In this document: one piece after another, positions 59,103 to 64,000 of the stretch
How positions within the stretch are numbered: the stretch's first letter is position 1
Layout: each line of letters begins with the position of its first letter
NCBI RefSeq assembly: GCF_001659605.2
Contig: NC_035164.2
Coordinates: 17,702,000 to 17,765,999, forward strand
Source: Manihot esculenta
Lineage: Eukaryota; Streptophyta; Magnoliopsida; Malpighiales; Euphorbiaceae
Reading direction: 5' to 3'
DNA: 64,000 bases
The notes under the pieces: generated by a model
Seen by the model: only the letters and a program-made list of their open reading frames with translations
Database searches by the model: none
What the model was told of the DNA's origin: nothing
Program-made: the position numbers and the translations under genes

Positions 59103-59560
59103 GTTAGCACTCGGAGTCAAGGCTAAGGCTCCACATAGAAAAAACTACAATGCAAGATAGCCTAAGAGCATAAATCTACATCATCTACTTAGTGCTCGGA
59201 ATCAAGGCTAAGGCCTCATGCAGAAAAAACTATGATGCAAGATAGGCTAAGAGCATAAATATGCATTGTCTAGTTAGTGCTTGGAATCAAGGTAAGGCCC
59301 ATGCAGAAAAAAAACTACGATATAAGATAGCCTAAAGGTATAAATTTGCATAATCTAGTTAGCGGTTAGAATCAAGGCTAAAGCCTTGCATAGAAGAAAC
59401 TATAATGTTAAATAGCCTAAGGGCAAAATTCTACATCGTTTATAACCATTTGGAATCAAGGCTAAAATCCCGTGCATAAAAGCTACAATGCAAGACAACA
59501 TTATGACATAAATCTATATTGTCTAGTTAGCACTCGAAATCAGGGCTAAGGTGTCTGGAT

Positions 59561-60229
59561 CGCACATCAGAGGTAAAGTGCCCCGACAAAAGAGAAGGGC
59601 CAAAAACCCTAGACTACGATCGAAGGCCAAAAGGGCTAAAGAGCTAGGACTACAACCCGAGCCTAAAGAGCCCAGATTGTGACTCAGGCCTAAAGTGCGC
59701 AGACAAAGAATAAGAGCTAAAAAGCTCGGACTATGACTTAGGATAAAGAACCTTGGCATGTTGAAAAACCTAAAAACCGAGATAGGGCTAAAATGAGGAA
59801 TTTAGAATAATGCCTAAGGCTAAAAGAATCATTGTATATATCAAGGTGAAAATGTGAATGGAAGAGCTTGCCTCAGGCTTCGGATGAATTATCAAGTCAC
59901 TAATCATTTTAACAAGTACAAGTAGCAAGATTAAAGTTAGAGATTCTACAAAGCGCGAATTCAAGTTATAGTCATCAGTCTAACCGTTGCCATAAGGCTT
60001 TATATCTTGGAGCCCCATCTAGCCATCAAAGCTAAATACATGTTAAATGTCCTGATGATGCTCACAAGACGTTAAGCACTTATCCCAATGACAGGGCTAA
60101 ACATATTGGACGTCACGTCAAGGTCAAAATTAAAGATGGAATCGATAATTTCATTAATAATAAAATAAAATTACAAAGCAAGTATGAAACATCTACCAGA
60201 AATTTTCAAACATTTACATGTCTTATAAG
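59561..60229. other. Short imperfect repeats and unassigned Tat 3' DNA
   Basis: Between 59600 and 59760 a degenerate ~28-30-bp unit (GCCTAAAGAGCCC, then GACTATGACTTAGG and variants) repeats about four times. The rest to 60229 is unassigned, with no supported gene. Confidence 0.5.
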
Positions 60230-60639
60230 ATCAATTTTGGGCTTCACTAGAAGAGGCAAGATCACCAGTCAGGTCAAGCTCAACTCTAGTAACAGTAGAG
60301 AAAGTATAAGCATTTTTGACAGTTGGATCTAATGAAATAGCGCCATTTGGAGGTGGAATATTCTGGGCATTTAGAGCCTCAAGCATAAGGTGATCGAAAG
60401 TCATCTGACTGGCCTCTTAATCAAACTCGATAGTATCTTGTGATAACACACTCTGAGAAGTAAGAGGATGCACTTTAGGAAGGTCTAAGTCGTCAAGGCC
60501 ATACTACACTTCTTCACCATCAGAATCTATTCAACTACCCGTAATGCATTCAAAGGTGTCTCAGGTACATCATAAGCAGCCTTTAAAATGTAGCTTGAAG
60601 CTAGTGGCATAGAATCTCGTGGAGGCATTAAAAACCTTC
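60230..60639 (-). pseudogene. Antisense ORF of the Tat-like element, C-terminal part
   Basis: Minus-strand coding-like sequence continuing from the part at 62896-64000, with stops and shifts. Near 60540-60630 it reads MPPRDSMPLASSYILKAAYDVPETPLNAL. Solo LTR E separates the two parts, with its CCTTC duplication at the junction. Confidence 0.5.
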
Positions 60640-62890
60640 TGTAATACCCGGCTAGAGTCCGGCATCGGAATTCTACTTTCCGATGGAGTTTCGAATGCCG
60701 GAAGTCTCTAGAAGGGTTAGCTTTATGTTGTTCTATAATGTTTTGGTATGTTTCATAGTTTTAAAGCATAAGGAAATGAGTTTTTGAGTGAAATGAACCA
60801 AGGCAGAAAAGCCAGGTTCGGCCGCCGAAGTTGAGGTTCGGCTGCCGAACATGCATGGCTTTCGGTTTCACGTGTGGCCGCCGAAGGTGGTCTGGCCAGC
60901 CACCTATAAAAGGCCCTCAGTCGGTTGAAACGATAAGATCACCGTTTCTTTGACTTGCTGAGGTGAGACCCTGTCCTTTTTAGAGTTTTCTTCATGTTTT
61001 CATTAAATCATGCAAAGATTTGATTGATTTTTATGTTTATTTGAAGGTTTTGAGTTAGAAACTTGAATTTTGAAGTTTGGAGAGTTTGAAGGAGAGTTGC
61101 TCCAAAACTCCACGTTAGGATCGTTCATCTTCTTGGTTTCAAGAGGTAAGTGAAGATCCTGAGCTTGTTTTCATGATTTATGAAAGATTTTTGAGGTTTT
61201 GGGGGAGAGTTGCATGAATAGGGTTAAAGGAGAGTTTTTTGATAATTTTGTGAGAAAGGCTTGTTTCTGTATTATGTGATTGTGTTGTTGGGGTGTGTAG
61301 GTAGTTATTGACCCCTTTGAGCATATACTTGGGTGTATGCAAGTTGAGGAATTGAGGTGTTTGAGTTTGAGAGAGTTTTGTGCTTTTGGTGAGAGGCAGA
61401 GCAAGTTTCTGCCTTGCGGATGAACTCAGGTTCGGCCACCGAAGGTACATTCGGCCGCCGAACCCATGAGGAGGTGGCTTCGGCTGCCCAAGCTTGCCCC
61501 AGAGCTTTTGGACTTTCGGCTCTGGAGGGGAGTTCGGCCGCCGAAGGCGCCGCCGAAGGTTAGAGACTTTCGTCTCTGGAGTGCCTTTCAGCCTCCGAAA
61601 CTTGCCCCCGAAAGGGTTCGGCTGCCGAAAGTAGAGATTCGGCCGCCGAAGGTGCTTGAGTTTCGGCTCTGGAGAGGGCTTTCGGCCGCCGAACCTGCCG
61701 CCGAAAGTGTCCTGTCCAGCTTTCCTTTGCATGCTTTGCATGGATGTTAGAGTGAGTTTAAGGGGAGTCTTGGGGAGTTTAATAGAGTTGTTCTTGAGTT
61801 AGTTTGGTCCCTCATTTGAGTTTATCTGTGCTTACACAGACCAGAGGAACCAGAGAGAGCAGCAGTGAGTACTGCTCCAGAGTTTTCAGAGCTTGCAGAG
61901 TCAGTCCAGATAGCCAGAGGTGAGTGGAACTAAACTTAATGCTTTTAATTGAGAAATAAAATGCTTTTAGCATAATTCATGCATCATGAGTATACAGTAG
62001 GTTGATTACATTAGAATCCACGAATATGTTGCATTGCATAGTTATTTGTTGATGTGGGTGAATGCTGAATGATCCAATAGTCTTTGAGAGAAGTCCAGGA
62101 GCCTTTGACTACTCCCTGGCAAATATAGAGAAGTCCAGGAGCCTTTGACTACGCCCTGGCAGGTATAGTAAAGTCCAGGAGCCTTTGACTACGCCCTGGC
62201 AATGGTAAGTACAGAGGTGTTATATACACATATACATATATAACAGGAAGACCAGGTGCTCGATTCTACGCCCTGGCACGGCAGAGTTACCGGGACTATG
62301 TGCTGACAGGTTTACCCTTGATGTGGATTGTCTGTGATATGGTGCATTCCATGAGATCATATTTTAATGATATGTTTTATTATTCTACTCACTGGGCTAT
62401 AGAGCTCATCCCACTCCCTTAACCCCAGTCTTGCAGGTTCAGTGTACAGTGTACAGGGGAAGTCCAACAAAGTTCAGGAAAAGAGAAGAGTTGTGTAATA
62501 GAATATAGTGGACATGTAATATGAAAGAGATGTAATAGTTGTGTATAAAGTTAGAATTGTGCTTGACTTAGTTATTTTGTGTTGTAAATCTTTTGTTATG
62601 TACATGATCTGTATATGTATATGTTTTACAGAGTATGTGAAAAACCAGGCTTAACAGGTATGAGTTAACCCATCTAGAGCAAGCTCTAGTCAGGGGTACA
62701 GAGTACAGAGTACGTGCATGCACAGGTTAAGCCTTGGTACAGAAAAGAGTTTTTATTTTCACAGAAAATGTATGATCATGTATGAGATTTACAGGTACAC
62801 AGAGAGTATAGCAGGCTTGCTACGGGTTTTGGCGGCCTTAAACCGACCTGAATCCTAGCGCCAGTGACGGTCCATTTTGGGGTCGTTACA
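60640..62890 (+). mobile_element. Element E: Tekay-like solo LTR
   Basis: 2251 bp from TGTAATACCCGG to GTCGTTACA, flanked by CCTTC at 60635-60639 and 62891-62895. It is closest to the LTRs of B and shares their dyads at 60822-60855 (20-bp spacing), TATA box at 60903-60914, inner dyad cluster at 61430-61710 and 40-bp repeats at 62092-62205. It has no internal region. Confidence 0.93.
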
Positions 62891-62895
62891 CCTTC

Positions 62896-64000
62896 TCTTT
62901 AAACTCATTCGACTTCAAAATTTTTTTATATTGGCTCCAAGCAACAATTTCAGCACCTTCTCGAAGACCTAAAATGGTAATCTCATATTCTTACACTTAT
63001 CAGAAAGAGAGTAAACTTCATGCCTAAGCTGATTCTTTAACAACTCAGAAGCATGTCTGTCCTCAGGAGCCTTAGCCAACTCATCGCAAGCATTAGTTAG
63101 CTCCTCATTTATATTCTCCAATTCTTTTTCCAATTCCATAGCTTAAGCAATGAAGCCCTTAATCCTGTGATCCACATAAGCCTTCTCCTGGGCAGTCCAG
63201 GCTTCTACTTTTGCTTGCTCTTGAGCCAATTAAGCCTCCAACTAGGATCCTCTGTTGCTGCATAGTTGAATCTCATGAAGGAGCTCTTTTAAATGATTAA
63301 CATCAACCTTGTGCTGATCTTCCACAGAGGCAGCCACACGAGCAACCTCCTCATCCTCAGCCTTTTCCACATCTTGACAGGCTGATTTGCGAGCACTCAT
63401 CACTTTTTCCTCAATTCTATCAAAGCACTAAGGAGGTATAAATGGAAAAGTAGAGTTCAAAAGTCATTTAAGAAATGCAACCACAAAGGAGGCCTAAGTA
63501 AATGTAAGCAAATATGTCCTCCACTACTTTAGGACTATAAGTCACAAATTGCTTACTTGATTTTACAATATTGCAAAGTGTACCCACTACCAGGGATCAT
63601 TAAGGTCTGGAGAAGTCCCAAAAACATGATTATTCAATAACTCGGTGATAAAGGGTAGGGGTAGACTTCAGGTTCAGTTGAAAGTGAAACCCAGATTCAT
63701 AAGGAACTAAGGCATATTGGATCTCATTGCCAACACCCAAAGATAGGTCACCATTGCTTCGACTCACATGGGTTGGAGTAGACACTTCCTTGCAAGAGGA
63801 AGAGGCATTACCTTTCTTTGATGCACTCAAGTCAGCCTCCTTCACCAACCTTCTCCTTTTTATAGGAACCTCAGAAGGATTAGTGATTGGCTTGGAAGGA
63901 AACCTCAAGTTCTTCCTCCTTAGTCCATCAAACACCTCAATAACAGGGGAGGAAGGCTCGGAGGTAACAACAATCAAAGCTTCCGAGTGGTCAGTGGGAG
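62896..64000 (-). pseudogene. Antisense coiled-coil ORF of the Tat-like element
   Basis: Minus-strand coding sequence that enters from beyond the window. The frame 63977 to 63630 (115 residues, starting inside a longer frame) contains a basic KRRRLVKEADLSASKK patch and a LVPYESGFHF segment, then stops. From about 63430 to 62950 another stretch, broken by a few stops, reads like a long coiled coil: IEEKVMSARKSACQDVEKAEDEE, VDVNHLKELLHEIQL, AMELEKELENINEELTNACDELAKAPEDR. Extra antisense ORFs between pol and the 3' LTR are known in Tat elements. Their function is unknown. Confidence 0.6.

Larger units (their letters stand above)
57761..59560 (+). repeat. ~85-bp tandem array in the Tat 3' region, split by a MITE
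   Basis: Direct repeats with a period of about 85 bp; one unit runs from CTCGGAATCAAAGC (57847) through AAAAAACTACGATGC and GATAG-CTAAGAGCATAAA to GTCTAGTTAT. About four units lie before the MITE (57761-58102) and about six after it (59103-59560). Units differ from each other by many substitutions, so the array is old. Tandem arrays of this kind in the 3' part of Tat elements are known sources of satellite DNA. Confidence 0.85.
51864..64000 (+). mobile_element. Decayed Tat/Retand-like Ty3/gypsy element, runs off the window
   Basis: Plus-strand order: LTR end (51864-52224), primer-binding site (52225-52243), short gag-like remnant, RNase H, second RNase H, integrase, tandem repeats and an antisense ORF. 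The second RNase H after the first is a mark of the Tat lineage, and tandem repeats and an antisense ORF between pol and the 3' LTR are known in that group. Protease and reverse transcriptase are missing. Three later insertions lie in it: 55617-57358, 58103-59102 and 60640-62890. The 3' LTR is not reached. Confidence 0.75.

Noticed and set aside
59523..59759. 78-residue minus-strand frame
   Set aside because: It comes from the short imperfect repeats of the Tat 3' region and is low complexity.

Overview
The window looks like repeat-dense, probably pericentromeric, chromatin of a flowering plant, most likely a eudicot. The evidence is the mix of element types: Ty3/gypsy chromoviruses with a chromodomain-like tail, a Tat/Retand-type gypsy with two RNase H domains, an Athila-type LTR family, Ty1/copia, L1-type LINEs and a hAT-type MITE, all with typical plant signals. 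I found no host protein-coding gene, tRNA, rRNA or CRISPR array. The species cannot be fixed from the sequence.

Layout. 1-1225 is AT-rich with no recognised feature. 1226-2015 is a diverged LTR-like repeat whose inverted relative fills 12717-14511. 2016-4914 is an L1-type LINE whose 5' half (endonuclease and linker) is inverted relative to its reverse-transcriptase half, as in twin priming. 4915-8794 is a minus-strand Athila-like fragment (3' LTR plus internal region). 8795-12716 is a decayed minus-strand copia element. A second L1 relic (14512-14611, 21798-23252) is split by element A and then ends at element B.

Five members of one Tekay/Del-like Ty3/gypsy group cover about 59% of the window. 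A (14612-21797, +) has complete LTRs and a 5-bp target duplication but lacks capsid, most of RT, RNase H and integrase. B (23253-32853, +) has a full gag-pol frame broken only by two stops in gag, and a truncated 3' LTR. C (32860-42162, -) has nearly identical LTRs, an intact gag, and a decayed pol without integrase. C lies inside D (32854-32859 plus 42168-51863, -), a full-length element with several stops and a frameshift. E (60640-62890, +) is a solo LTR. The LTRs share one plan: paired 13-bp dyads (TTCGGCCGCCGAA) upstream of a TATA box, a second dyad cluster downstream, two conserved intron-like intervals in the leader, a repeat array with CCAGG/CCTGG arms, and an internal hairpin just before the polypurine tract.

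51864-64000 is a decayed plus-strand Tat/Retand-like element: end of the 5' LTR, primer-binding site, RNase H, second RNase H, integrase, an ~85-bp tandem array and an antisense coiled-coil ORF running off the window. It has been hit by an Athila-family solo LTR inside integrase, a 1000-bp hAT MITE inside the tandem array, and solo LTR E inside the antisense ORF.

Inferred order: LINEs, Athila, copia and Tat are old; B, D and E came later; A, and finally C, are the youngest. B supplies the only almost complete gag-pol, so it resembles the kind of partner that could have mobilised the integrase-less A and C in trans. The junctions around D do not match (no target duplication, B's LTR end missing, LINE not resumed), which points to a rearrangement there.
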